From assembly GCA_031264185.1 (NCBI GenBank), contig JAISEL010000061.1, positions 1 through 51,293 on the forward strand: 51,293 nucleotides of DNA, in the 5' to 3' direction. Under the pieces are notes generated by a model that searched no databases, had not been told where the DNA came from, and saw only the letters and a list, made by a program, of their open reading frames with translations. Shown here one piece after another: positions 7,687-17,333 of this stretch (positions are counted from its first letter, which is position 1; each line of letters begins with the position of its first letter). The translations under genes and the position numbers were made by a program. The stretch comes from Deltaproteobacteria bacterium. GTDB taxonomy: Bacteria; Desulfobacterota; Desulfarculia; Adiutricales; Adiutricaceae.

Positions 7687-10632
7687 TTAAAATTTTTTAC
7701 TGACTGCATCCCCAGGTATTACCTTAAAATGTGGGCAGTCTTCATGCTCCGGACATACCCAGATCTCACTTTTTCCTTTGGGCTCCCTAACATAAACAGT
7801 CGCTCTGTTTTTTTCGCAGATCGGCGGATTCAAAAACGGCCAGCGTTCATCTAAGCGGCGCGGCCTGTGATGATTGGGACAGCCGGGATTTAAGCAGCCT
7901 AATCTCAAAGGCTGACGGTGATCGAAATCCCGCAGCTGGGCTTTATTTAAAAGTAAATAAGGCCAGCCGCACTGAGGACAGTTTCGGAAGCCTTTGGGCC
8001 CCAGTTTTTCGGCAATTAAAGGAGCCTGTATTATCTGAGATAAGCATGAGCCGGCCTTTGGTGTATCCACAGTCCAAAGTCCGGTCCAATCCGGGCGTCC
8101 GGCCTTGGAAGGACCGGGTTCTCCCCAGGTAAAATATTTCTGGTCAATTAAGCCCGTCAGATCCGAAAACCCCTGAGCTAAGATCACCTGTGCCCCGTAA
8201 AGTTTAAGATCCCTTAAGACCGTACCGCAGTATTCCTTATGGGCCTCCGAGGGCACGGCGGCCAGGACGGTTATTTTGACCTGCCGGTTTAAAGCGGACT
8301 GGAAGTGGACGGATAAAGGAGTCCACCAACCGGGCTCAAAGACCGGCAGACAGAAGAAAGCCTCTCGTTGGGCTTTGTCTAAAGCTTCCCACATGGTCAA
8401 AGGTCCCTGAGGCGGCCACTTAAAATTTGGCCGGACGGAGGTTCCGGCCGACCACAGTCTGGTTAAAGGAGTCAGAGGCGGCAGAGCTTTTATCTGCTTA
8501 TCGTGGCCTATAAAAACCAAGGCCCCCTCCGTCAGGCGGACGGCTTCCAGTAAAGCCTGTCGGCCGCTGCCCGGCCAGGACCAGGGATGTTTTAAGCCTT
8601 GAGCCGTGTCGGCTATAACCAGAGCGGCCGGAGGAAAGTCGGCCAGTTCCGAAATATCCCCGGCCGAAAGGCCGGTGACTTGCGGGGCCAGATCCCCTAT
8701 AAAAGCCCTGAGCAGGGCCCCTTGAGCCGGAGAGGGAGCTAAGATATAGACGGGAGCGTTAGGAGACAACTTTTTGGCGGTTAAAGCCAGATTGACCGAG
8801 GCCAGAGCCGAAACCGGATTGACCGGACCGTTTTCACCCGCCGCCTGCCAGACCGGACCCCATGGACCCGGCCAGGACCAGATGTTTAAGGCTGATTTAA
8901 TTCCCAGTTCCGCAAGCCATGGAAACTTGTCCGGTTTGGGTGGCCGGGTCAAAGCCGTCTCAGGTAAAGGTGAAAGGAGTCTTAAGGGACTTTGGGTCCG
9001 GGTTTCCGGGGTCGGGGTCAGATAGGATGACCAGGCTTTTGGTTTTTTCAGAGCCTCTTCCGGTTTTTGAGGCTTTTTGTCCTGGATCTCATTTTCTCTA
9101 ACTTCGGGTCTTTTAATGTCAATTGGACTTTCCTTTAAGCTTGGGTTTTCTTCAGTCTCATTTCCCCAAAACCAGGTTGAAAAGTCACCGGCTATTATTA
9201 AGCGCTTATAGGGCCAGGCTGCCAAAAGAGCTAAGGCTTTTCGGGAATTTACGTTGTATCCGGACGGAGAGAGAACAAGAAGATTGTCGACCTGACCGAA
9301 ATCGGCTAAATTTTCAGAAGTGGCCCAACCGGGAAAAGCTATGACTGCGGGCCTGCCTCTTAAAAGCTTCCGGCTTTCGGTGACTGGGGAAAAAGACAGA
9401 ACCTTATCGCCTATTTCGGTGTTTATTTTCTGACATTCAGCGGCAATGGCTCTTAATTCTTCTTTGAGTTTCAAAGCCGAGGGCAGAGTTTTAACCATCT
9501 CTTTTAAGGCGGTCAATTTCTCGGTCAGCTTTTTGGCTTCCGCCAGGAGGGATGTCTTTTCCCGCCTGACTCGGGTCATCTCTGTTTCTGCGGCTTCTAA
9601 ATGAACGGCGGCCAATTTTTTTTCAGAGTCAGTTTTTTTTCTTTTGAAAAAGGACCAGAAGGATTTTTCTTGTCTGGATTTTGTCCAATCCTCCCGGGCA
9701 GCGGACAGTTCGCCGGAATGAAACGCCCAGACGGTCTCCCGGTAGGCCACCTCCCGGTTGAGCCGTTCCAGATCTTCTTCAATGGTCCTTAAGTATTCCC
9801 ATTTTTGCAACTTAATATTAATGTTTTTCTCAATGGATCTCTGAAAGTCAAGTTTGGAGCGGAGGGAGGCCAGCTCTTCGGCTTTTTGGGAGCTTTTGAG
9901 AGCCAATAAGTGACTTAATTCCGCCTCGGCCAAGGTTTCGTTTAAAGCCGGACCTAAAACCAGGATATCTCGGGGCTGGTTTTTTAACGCTCCGGCCGCC
10001 ATGGCTAAGATATCTTCCCTGTCCGACAGAACCCAAAGTGATTCTTCCGGCGGCAAAGAGGCGGTTAAGCCTAAAATAGTCTGGGCCAGACGATCCAGAT
10101 TATCCCAGACAAAACTGACTCCCAGACGGGGCGGGGAATCGGGCAGTGCCTCCCAGGCCGGAAACAGACGGTTGAAGTCAGAATAAAAGTCAGCAGGTTT
10201 GAAACATAGATCATTGACCGAACTTAGCCAGCCGGAAGCCGGGTCAGAAAATTCCGAAAGTCCAGGCACTCCAGGACTCTCTGAAAGAGGAAGCCAGGGG
10301 TCCTCATTGGGTTCCCATTTGGCTCGTCCGTCGGTTTCAGCTAAAGGCCAGCTCTCTGGGGTTAAAAATATGAGTTCCGGTCCGGGTGGGGAGATGAGGT
10401 GGGCTTCCAGAGTTTTAGATCCCCAGGAAAGACAGCCCAGGTAACCGGGAGTCAAAGGTCCGCCAGTAAAGGAAAAAGCGTAGATATGCCGACCAGGATA
10501 GTGAAGTTTTCGGCCGTGGGTTAAAATAAGCTCTTTTGTAAAAGGAGGCGAGGGAAGATAGTCACCCAAAACCTTCCGGACGGGTGGGCTGTAGAGGGTC
10601 TGCTCGGCTTTCAGGCTGGTTGGCCAGGTCAT
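7687..10632 (-). CDS. Helicase/PLD-like protein lacking catalytic motifs (pseudoenzyme)
   Basis: The uninterrupted 981-aa product has the layout of SF1 helicase-PLD nuclease proteins (AAA_11/AAA_12 plus PLDc_2 plus zinc ribbon). Residues 1-165 form an N-terminal domain. At 172-186, SFVWDNLDRLAQTI stands where the family has a W-GPPGTGKT Walker A. A long coiled coil covers about 240-410. At 447-488, VDNLLVLSPSGYN replaces the DEAS Walker B, yet RLIIAGDFSTWF keeps the motif III shape. A second RecA-like part spans about 590-760. A PLD-like region at about 790-870 has FSDLTGLID where HxKxxxxD is expected. The tail carries CPQCG and CLNPGC zinc-ribbon pairs plus CPEHEDC. Start ATG follows AGGAAG. 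It is the last gene of the unit with two envelope paralogues upstream (33-bp gap). No ATPase or nuclease activity is expected; DNA, RNA or protein binding is a guess. Confidence 0.7.
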   Translation of the reverse strand: MTWPTSLKAEQTLYSPPVRKVLGDYLPSPPFTKELILTHGRKLHYPGRHIYAFSFTGGPLTPGYLGCLSWGSKTLEAHLISPPGPELIFLTPESWPLAETDGRAKWEPNEDPWLPLSESPGVPGLSEFSDPASGWLSSVNDLCFKPADFYSDFNRLFPAWEALPDSPPRLGVSFVWDNLDRLAQTILGLTASLPPEESLWVLSDREDILAMAAGALKNQPRDILVLGPALNETLAEAELSHLLALKSSQKAEELASLRSKLDFQRSIEKNINIKLQKWEYLRTIEEDLERLNREVAYRETVWAFHSGELSAAREDWTKSRQEKSFWSFFKRKKTDSEKKLAAVHLEAAETEMTRVRREKTSLLAEAKKLTEKLTALKEMVKTLPSALKLKEELRAIAAECQKINTEIGDKVLSFSPVTESRKLLRGRPAVIAFPGWATSENLADFGQVDNLLVLSPSGYNVNSRKALALLAAWPYKRLIIAGDFSTWFWGNETEENPSLKESPIDIKRPEVRENEIQDKKPQKPEEALKKPKAWSSYLTPTPETRTQSPLRLLSPLPETALTRPPKPDKFPWLAELGIKSALNIWSWPGPWGPVWQAAGENGPVNPVSALASVNLALTAKKLSPNAPVYILAPSPAQGALLRAFIGDLAPQVTGLSAGDISELADFPPAALVIADTAQGLKHPWSWPGSGRQALLEAVRLTEGALVFIGHDKQIKALPPLTPLTRLWSAGTSVRPNFKWPPQGPLTMWEALDKAQREAFFCLPVFEPGWWTPLSVHFQSALNRQVKITVLAAVPSEAHKEYCGTVLRDLKLYGAQVILAQGFSDLTGLIDQKYFTWGEPGPSKAGRPDWTGLWTVDTPKAGSCLSQIIQAPLIAEKLGPKGFRNCPQCGWPYLLLNKAQLRDFDHRQPLRLGCLNPGCPNHHRPRRLDERWPFLNPPICEKNRATVYVREPKGKSEIWVCPEHEDCPHFKVIPGDAVSKKF

Positions 10633-10665
10633 AGACTTCCTGGGTTTAAAGGGTCCGGTGCGGTT

Positions 10666-12264
10666 TTAGGGATCAGCCACCTGAAAAAGTACGGGCAGGC
10701 GGCCGTTGACAGTGAGGGCAAGATTCAGATCTTTAAGTATAACATAGCTGTAATATTTAGCAATCTCTTCTGTGTTATCGCCGCTCAGCTGAGGCAGGCC
10801 CTTCTGGCCTTTGGTCAAGCTGGAAAAAGGAAAATTGGCGGGCGGGTTCCAGGTTAGGGAGATGGCTATCGGTGACTGTAAAAAAAGCTCGGTTTCGGCT
10901 TTCAGGGAATTTAAGTTAAGAAAGGCTCCCGTATTGGCCAGATGATTCCAGTATGGTTCTGTGTATCTGCTTAGTGCCTCCTGAGGAGATACATTAGTCT
11001 CCTGAGCCAGAGCGAAGGACCAGTTAGTTAAAAACCCCTGGTCGGTGTACTTAATGGCCCCATGGCCAATACCGGCAGTAGCTAAAGTGAGAAGACTAGG
11101 ATTGTGGGTAATCAGAGTCCGGAAGAAACTTTTGTCGGCCGATAAAGATACGGTCAAAAGTCCTTGATCCCTGACAGTTAGGTTTAATAAAGATGAACTT
11201 TTGGACTTTGAGGCGGCTGGCTCCTGATAATCTGGAGCTAAAGTAAAAGACAGTTCGCCTTTGATCTGGGGGCCTAAAACCTGGGCTAAAGCTTTTAAGG
11301 CCGGATCGGCTTCCCGAGCCGGAACCAGATTTAAAGCCTGGGGATAGACGGTCAGGTCTTTGAGGTTTAAAACCAGATTATCGGGTTGATCGCCTGATTG
11401 GTCAGGCTCTTTATTTTCATATGTCCTGTTTTCCCAGAACCCTTGCGACAAAAATAGGGCTTCTTTTTGGTTGACCTGGTAAGCCAGACCGGCCAATTCT
11501 ATACTTTGGACTGTGTTAACCAGATTCGGAGTGGAGTGGGGCTCAAGTATCCCCGAGATGAACTGTAAAACATCCATGTTGGACATGGTCAGTCCGCCAA
11601 GTTCCAAATGACGGTCGTCTGAGAAAATCTCCAAACCGCTTATGACCAGCCCGCCCAGAACAGTGTCTTCATAATTAAAAATAGACAGGCTGTCGGCGGA
11701 CAGATATCTCTGAGTATGCCGGCTGTCCAGGATGAGATCGGTAATTTTTAAGTATTCCGCCCCCAGACCCGCCCCTATAGTCGGTTCTGTCTCCGGCTGG
11801 CTTTGTTTTAAAGACAGGCTCAGGGTTTTTAAGCCAATTGTTTTAAAAGGGTCAAAACCGCCAGGGCTTTTAATTTCCCGGACTTCAATTTTACTGTCCA
11901 CCGCCGCTTCCAGCCAGGAATCAAGGCCGACCATAGCTTTAAGAAACTTCCGGCCTGAAAGCTCGGTTATGTTAATTTCGGCCACCTCAATCCACTGTTC
12001 AGGGGTTTGGCCCACTAAGCATAAATCTTTAACCGAAAGATTCTGGTAAAAAAGACCCAGCCTTATTTCTCCGGCCCGGACAGAACCGAAATAGCTCTCC
12101 TGGCCTAAATCCCGGTTAAGCCAGAAGTGTAAAAAAAGTCTCGGTCCGGCTAATAAAAAGGCCAGGAGCAAAAATAAGCCGACAGCCAGATAAAAAGATT
12201 TGGTCCTCAAAATACCGGTATACGGTGGGGTGCTTAAGTTATCCTGATTAGTAGTCGTCATCAT
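10666..12264 (-). CDS. Single-TM periplasmic protein, envelope paralogue B
   Basis: Product of about 532 aa of unknown function. A short cytoplasmic tail is followed by one membrane helix (FYLAVGLFLLLAFLLAGPRL) and a long region of beta-rich, hydrophobic/polar alternation, like AsmA- or YdgA/DUF945-type envelope proteins. After the TM segment comes the same pattern as in its two relatives in this window: a short conserved block, then LSVKDLCL, then EINITEL. The frame is open to 12303, but the ATG pair at 12259-12264 is preferred because it overlaps the end of the upstream gene (stop at 12248) in an ATGATGACG arrangement, typical of translational coupling. Role in the envelope is inferred from architecture only. 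Confidence 0.7.
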   Translation of the reverse strand: MMTTTNQDNLSTPPYTGILRTKSFYLAVGLFLLLAFLLAGPRLFLHFWLNRDLGQESYFGSVRAGEIRLGLFYQNLSVKDLCLVGQTPEQWIEVAEINITELSGRKFLKAMVGLDSWLEAAVDSKIEVREIKSPGGFDPFKTIGLKTLSLSLKQSQPETEPTIGAGLGAEYLKITDLILDSRHTQRYLSADSLSIFNYEDTVLGGLVISGLEIFSDDRHLELGGLTMSNMDVLQFISGILEPHSTPNLVNTVQSIELAGLAYQVNQKEALFLSQGFWENRTYENKEPDQSGDQPDNLVLNLKDLTVYPQALNLVPAREADPALKALAQVLGPQIKGELSFTLAPDYQEPAASKSKSSSLLNLTVRDQGLLTVSLSADKSFFRTLITHNPSLLTLATAGIGHGAIKYTDQGFLTNWSFALAQETNVSPQEALSRYTEPYWNHLANTGAFLNLNSLKAETELFLQSPIAISLTWNPPANFPFSSLTKGQKGLPQLSGDNTEEIAKYYSYVILKDLNLALTVNGRLPVLFQVADP

Positions 12265-14176
12265 CTTCAGCCGGCTGGGAATTCTGCAGGTCTTCCGATT
12301 CAAAGCTGAACGGGAACTCAGTGGTGTCCCAGCTGAGTTTGATCGGTTCCTGACTGTTTGTGCCTAAGTAGATGTTTAAAAGATTTAAAAGGACCGCATT
12401 GTTACCGGGCTGATAGACGGTCAGGGCAAATTCTCCGGTGAAGTTGCCCAGAGGTTCTAAACCCAGATTTATCCGACCGGGATTTTCGAGAAATTTTTGG
12501 CCCGCCTCAATGACCTCGTCGCGGTTTTCCAAGTTGGAGAAGCGATCAATAATATAGCTCCAGAAACCCATTGCGGCCAACTGGCGGATGTCTTCAGCCG
12601 ATCGATCAGCTTTTTGGGCCACCAGATTAATAGACTTATTGGTAAACGAGTTGTCAACAAATGACAGAGACATTTTTCTTAAAATAATGTCCATCGCCTC
12701 AGGAATCTGCGTAATGGCCTCAAAGTCTGATAAAGGCACCTCAGCTAATTGATCGACTGTACTCTGGCTCAGTTTTTCCAGTTCCAAAGAGAAGTCCAGA
12801 CTGAAAAGATCCTTGACTTCCGTTTTAGCGGTCTGGATTTTGTAGACCTCCGTCTTTCGGTCGTAGCTGGACTTAGAGTTATAGGTGATTTGGAAATCAG
12901 ACTGACCTAACTGTTGGCCAAAGGTATAGGTCTTCAATAAGATATCATAGGGACTTTCCAGAACTTCGGTCGGCAGGTTGACAAAAGCCTGGATTTCTGA
13001 AGACTTAGTTAAAGGAATTTGGTAGGCTTTAAACGGTCCGGTCATAGAGACCTTATTAAGGCCTAAAGACAGAACGTCATTATAGGCGACTTTAAAATTA
13101 GCCACTGACAGTGAATCTAGATCATAAGGAGCGGAGAAAAGACTGGCCGCCGATTTGTAGGCATTGTAGAACTGCCCGAAATTTTCGGCCGTAAAAGGCG
13201 ATTCTCCTTGTAAAATGCTCCGGTAAAAAAGATAAAATTGGGGGGTCAGTTTATCCATCAGCCTGGCAGTATCAAGATTATCAAAGGCAAAAAGCTCACA
13301 GGTTAAATCTACCTTATTATTTTTATCATCGGCGGGGAAGGTCACAGTAAAGGTAATGTTTTCCAAAGAGTAGTGGCCGATCTTCCCACGGCCGTCGGAA
13401 GCAGTTTCCAGGGATTGGCCGATTCTAAGCAAAACGTCGGTTTGTCCGGAATTACTGGTCAGGCCATAATTATTGATCTTCATTTCCTTAAAAGCCAGAG
13501 ACCTGTACAACTGAACCAGCTGAAAAGGACCGGCCAGGGACTGTAATTCAGGAGACAGGCGAGGTTCGGTTAAGGAAAACGACTCGGCCGAAAGGACAAT
13601 AGTCTGAACTTCCTCTTTGGTGGCCTTGATGATTAAGGAAGAATCGGTCAGGCGGCCGACGGAAAAAGTTAAGCTTTTTAGAAAGCCCAACGGTCCGGTC
13701 GAGTTTTGCTCATCAGCGGCTAGAAGCTTGACATCAGATAAATCGGCTTGACCTACGGCTAAGTCCACAGCCAGGGCTGAACCTTCCAGACGGGATTTAA
13801 TGTCCGACAAAGTCAGCTGCCCGGCTATGTCCGTCTCCGGTTGGGCTTTCCAGTCAGTCAGTCCCATTAACTTATCCAAGCCGGCCTTCATCAGGCCGTT
13901 TTTAATATTTATTTCCCTGACCGTCAGAAGCAGAGGTTTTTCCAGCCCGGTGACTTCAGGAATAAACGTAACCTGGATATCGGAAACAGTCAGAGTCTTT
14001 TTTAATAGGCTGAAATCATGGGACTGGGCCTGCCATTTCGTGTCCGGGCCGACGATTTTATTCATGGCAGTTTCAAAAGTCAGGTAGGCCTCACCAGCGA
14101 GCTTGCTTTTAATCAGCTGAAAAGCGATCACCGCAGCTACCAAAATAACCAGGCCTATTAAAATGTACTTCTTCAT
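12248..14176 (-). CDS. Single-TM periplasmic protein, envelope paralogue A
   Basis: 642-aa product of unknown function and first gene of the three-gene minus-strand unit. It has an N-terminal signal-anchor (YILIGLVILVAAVIAFQLI), then TFETAMNKIVGPDTKW and LTVSDIQVTF, which align by eye with GFETFMDLTFGPDQW and MTVNGLWVS of the paralogue at 21136-23151. The remainder is a long periplasmic region of repeated beta-type segments, ending in the acidic tail AEDDDDY. This layout recalls AsmA-like or DUF945 proteins, but I do not recognise a defined domain. It is translationally coupled to the next gene. The shared design of three paralogues suggests a lineage-specific envelope family. Confidence 0.72.
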   Translation of the reverse strand: MKKYILIGLVILVAAVIAFQLIKSKLAGEAYLTFETAMNKIVGPDTKWQAQSHDFSLLKKTLTVSDIQVTFIPEVTGLEKPLLLTVREINIKNGLMKAGLDKLMGLTDWKAQPETDIAGQLTLSDIKSRLEGSALAVDLAVGQADLSDVKLLAADEQNSTGPLGFLKSLTFSVGRLTDSSLIIKATKEEVQTIVLSAESFSLTEPRLSPELQSLAGPFQLVQLYRSLAFKEMKINNYGLTSNSGQTDVLLRIGQSLETASDGRGKIGHYSLENITFTVTFPADDKNNKVDLTCELFAFDNLDTARLMDKLTPQFYLFYRSILQGESPFTAENFGQFYNAYKSAASLFSAPYDLDSLSVANFKVAYNDVLSLGLNKVSMTGPFKAYQIPLTKSSEIQAFVNLPTEVLESPYDILLKTYTFGQQLGQSDFQITYNSKSSYDRKTEVYKIQTAKTEVKDLFSLDFSLELEKLSQSTVDQLAEVPLSDFEAITQIPEAMDIILRKMSLSFVDNSFTNKSINLVAQKADRSAEDIRQLAAMGFWSYIIDRFSNLENRDEVIEAGQKFLENPGRINLGLEPLGNFTGEFALTVYQPGNNAVLLNLLNIYLGTNSQEPIKLSWDTTEFPFSFESEDLQNSQPAEDDDDY

Positions 14177-14366
14177 CCGACATCTTGGGCGTTGAAACTC
14201 CGGCCGAAAGACCGGAGAGGAAACGCCGCCTCCTTAGGTTAAGTTAAAATTTGAAATTAAGTATCCGCATCCGTCCGCTTCCTGAATTAGGCGGCAATAT
14301 TGATGGGAACGGCAACCGGCCTGAACTCCTTTGGCGTGTTAAAAGAATCGGAAGTCCGGACGACCG

Positions 14367-15506
14367 TCAGGCCTGGGTGAATTCCGGTCCGCACACCATT
14401 CTGTACATAAGCCAGGACCATATTTTCGGTTTGGAGTCCGAATCAGTTTTGGACCTCGGCCGATGGCCATTGGGAAAGCCATAACGCATGAGCCGGGTTC
14501 TCTGATCCGGCCCGGGCCCCCGGCAGGCGAACATCAAAGGTGACTTTTTTCGAACGGATGCGTCGGTCGCTTTGCCTGGGTAGACAGTCTCCGGAGCCGG
14601 GGTCTTCGGGGTGCCGATTTTTGACCTTGTGAACTTTGCCGACCCGCCGTGAACCATAAGAACAGGCCGTCCGGTCCCAGTCAGAAGAATGAACACAGCT
14701 CTACGGGTGGAGCTGATCGCCGCCCCAGTCTTAAGATGGACCTGGATTTGAATTTCTTCCGCCGGTTCCGGCTTCCGTTTTAAGAATATCTTGAGGTAAT
14801 GATCAGTCTTCTGCCTGTTGCAGTCATGGTAGGCCATGTCGAGTTTGGCTTGGCGGTCACAACCGGCGGAGAATTTGTGTACAAGGGACTTGATTTTGAT
14901 CAGTACTGTCTGACCACCGTAAACATATTTTCCGGCCCGTTTTCCCAGCCAGTACTCCCTGCTCCCATAGTCATAGACAGTCCTCTCGCTTAACCAGGCC
15001 TCAGAAATCGCCGACTTTCCTGTCTCTTTGGCCTCGAACCTGACTGTCTCGGAGGTCAGGGCCACATTTCGTATTTTGGCCGTCAAGTGGCCGCTCATCA
15101 GGGCCTTAGGCCTAAGTGACAACGGAAGCCAGTTTTCCGACCTTCGGCGGTTCCTGGACCTGTGATTGACTGACTTCCGGCGGCATTGGTGATTGGAACA
15201 TTGCTCAAGGTTTTTGGATGTAGTCTGACCTGGTATCTGGATCCCGAAAAGATAGACACTCTTGGCTTTAGGTTCAGGATTATCGTCCGGCCGAGTGATC
15301 AGGATCGTCTCTGTGGTCTTATTGGCCGGAACTAATTTCCAGGTCTGAGCCCGGATGACCGAACTCTCGGCCAGGCGGTCAATTAACCTGATCGCATTCG
15401 GAATTATCTTGGGTGCGCCTGCCCGGCTCATTGAAAGTAATATATGGCCTCGTTTGTTAGAATATGAGGCCAGAGGCTTTTGGCGTTGTTCAAGCAAGAA
15501 AACCAA
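14367..15506 (-). CDS. Doubtful 379-aa hypothetical ORF
   Basis: A long open frame with no recognised domain, rich in Arg, Lys and Ser. Parts read like genuine protein (WKLVPANKTTETILITRPDD; HYLKIFLKRKPEPAEEIQIQ) and the region is GC-richer than its AT-rich surroundings, like the real genes here. Other stretches (NHRSRNRRRSENW) look like out-of-frame translation. No clear ribosome-binding site precedes ATG 15504-15506. It could be a decaying gene, a rapidly evolving one, or a chance frame in formerly coding DNA. It does not seem to belong to the unit at 7687-14176. Confidence 0.3.
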   Translation of the reverse strand: MVFLLEQRQKPLASYSNKRGHILLSMSRAGAPKIIPNAIRLIDRLAESSVIRAQTWKLVPANKTTETILITRPDDNPEPKAKSVYLFGIQIPGQTTSKNLEQCSNHQCRRKSVNHRSRNRRRSENWLPLSLRPKALMSGHLTAKIRNVALTSETVRFEAKETGKSAISEAWLSERTVYDYGSREYWLGKRAGKYVYGGQTVLIKIKSLVHKFSAGCDRQAKLDMAYHDCNRQKTDHYLKIFLKRKPEPAEEIQIQVHLKTGAAISSTRRAVFILLTGTGRPVLMVHGGSAKFTRSKIGTPKTPAPETVYPGKATDASVRKKSPLMFACRGPGPDQRTRLMRYGFPNGHRPRSKTDSDSKPKIWSWLMYRMVCGPEFTQA

Positions 15507-16979
15507 AATACGAATCCTTTATTTAATTCTTTTACGGGTGGAACAACCGGTCCTTTAGGACAGTTCCGTTCGGGAAAGCTATAGACCGAACGCCAGGTCC
15601 CGATCCGCCTCAAACCTACCTTGGCTGGCCGACCCGCATACTACCATAGGGGGTAGCTTTTGAAGCACCCTCCGCAGGATTGGAGTTACGGAAAAAGCAG
15701 CAGGCGGGTTACCGTTTCGTCTGGTCAAGCCAGGACCATTTAAGCCATTCTTAGCTGGGGTAACTAACACCTAAAGCTCTTAAGAGCGGCAATCGGATAT
15801 ATTTGTGAGCCTTTCCGGCCTATGTCTAATATAAAAACAAACATAGAGTTAAGAATAATTTCTGACCCCCAAAAATAATCGCCTTAGTAAACAAGGCGAA
15901 AGAGGCTGTTTGGAGGGCACCTCTGAATTTTTGGGACAGTTAAGAATTTAACTGAAAATTATTAGCACACAATTGCTCTGATGGCAACCGATAAATAGAG
16001 TATCATAGAGTATGACAGAGTATAAAGATAAAAGTGTTGATTTTAAAAAACAGGGTATTTAAAATTCTTGACATGAATTAGATATCAAATACTAAGCTGC
16101 GCAGAAGACTTTTGGAGAGGCAAGAGTTTAATTTATTCTTTAACATTCCGCATTTTGGAGACTTATTTCTCTGAACTTGAGTTGGTAACATTATACCTGT
16201 TACCTTGAAAATTAGGTTATTGTATGGTGTCTCTTGCAAGATTTGAGGATAGAAAATGACACTTAATAGGTATAAAAATGATATTATTTAATTGATTAAA
16301 TAGGCTTAAATAGGTATTAAAAATATAAAAGCACATATTTTTAGTCAAATAATTCTATTGTCGATACTAAACACAAAATTACTGGAAGATAATTTTTTAA
16401 TACCTCTATTGAATGATTTATTATTATTGATTATATTGTTTTTATTAAAAATATTATTAAATTAATTAACATTTTTAAATTTCAGTAAAAAATAATTTAT
16501 TTATCAAAAATTAATTCTTATTTAAACTAAAAAATTACTTAATTTTAAGTAAATATTACTTAAGACAATGTTTTAACGAATTTTATCGAGAATATTAGAT
16601 CGTAATTTAAATAATTACAATTTTATTATTAATAAATTATATTATTTAGCTATAATATTAATTTTTTTGTTCTATTTTAATTAATAACTAATTTGATAAA
16701 TAATTTTTTAAAAGATTGATAAATAACTTTTAAAATTTTTATTGTATCATATAATATATATTATTATATTTTTTATGGATATAGCGATTAGGTGAGTAAA
16801 AATTTTTTCCAGCACATCTTAGCGATTACATGAGGAGCCTAATATTTACGGGTTTCTGAATTAAAGTCAAAAAATATAAATTTTGTTTTGCGTGAAAGCT
16901 CTCATATATTTGGTAACATCAGGTCGGAGCATTGACAATTTGGTCTTCATTTGGCCCCCCGTTGACCACCATTTATTTT
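15507..16979. other. Long AT-rich gap
   Basis: Bases 15507-15800 are GC-richer and may be the worn continuation of the neighbouring ORF. From about 16260 to 16790 the sequence is almost only A and T with many short inverted repeats of low complexity. I see no gene, tRNA or clear promoter. Confidence 0.5.
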
Positions 16980-17333
16980 GCGGAGATAGCCTATAAAGTA
17001 TCTAAAATCGACCTAAAATTTGACGAAACCTTAAAGACGGAGGAGTTAGTCTCCGGTCAACTGGCCCACAATGGGCTGCGCTGTCCAAAGTGTCAGCGTC
17101 AGCATGCCAATCTCTGCTGCAGTTACGATAATTGGTAGGGCCTTAGAATATTCCCCATGCGGCCTTAGGATGAGGTCATTTGCAGGGACGATTTTTCGGG
17201 ACTCGCCTTTCAATGAAAAAATCTGGTTTAAAGCTATGTGGCTCATTATGACTAAGAAATACGGAGCTAACACCACTGGGGGGCTGCCAGAGGCCTTGAC
17301 TAGGCTCAATCTACCCCCATTCGCCGGTCCCTA
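16980..17333 (+). pseudogene. N-terminal remnant of an IS1595-type transposase
   Basis: The frame starting at 16932 gives HNGLRCPKCQRQHANL, a zinc-ribbon half typical of IS1595 transposases. After a frameshift between about 17100 and 17150, frame 1 continues FAGTIFRDSPFNEKIWFKAM then WLIMTKKYGANTTG, matching the family pattern of a ribbon followed by TIF-S-L--W--A-WL---KKG. The DDE core is absent. The open frame on the opposite strand at 17046-17309 is a shadow. Confidence 0.55.
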
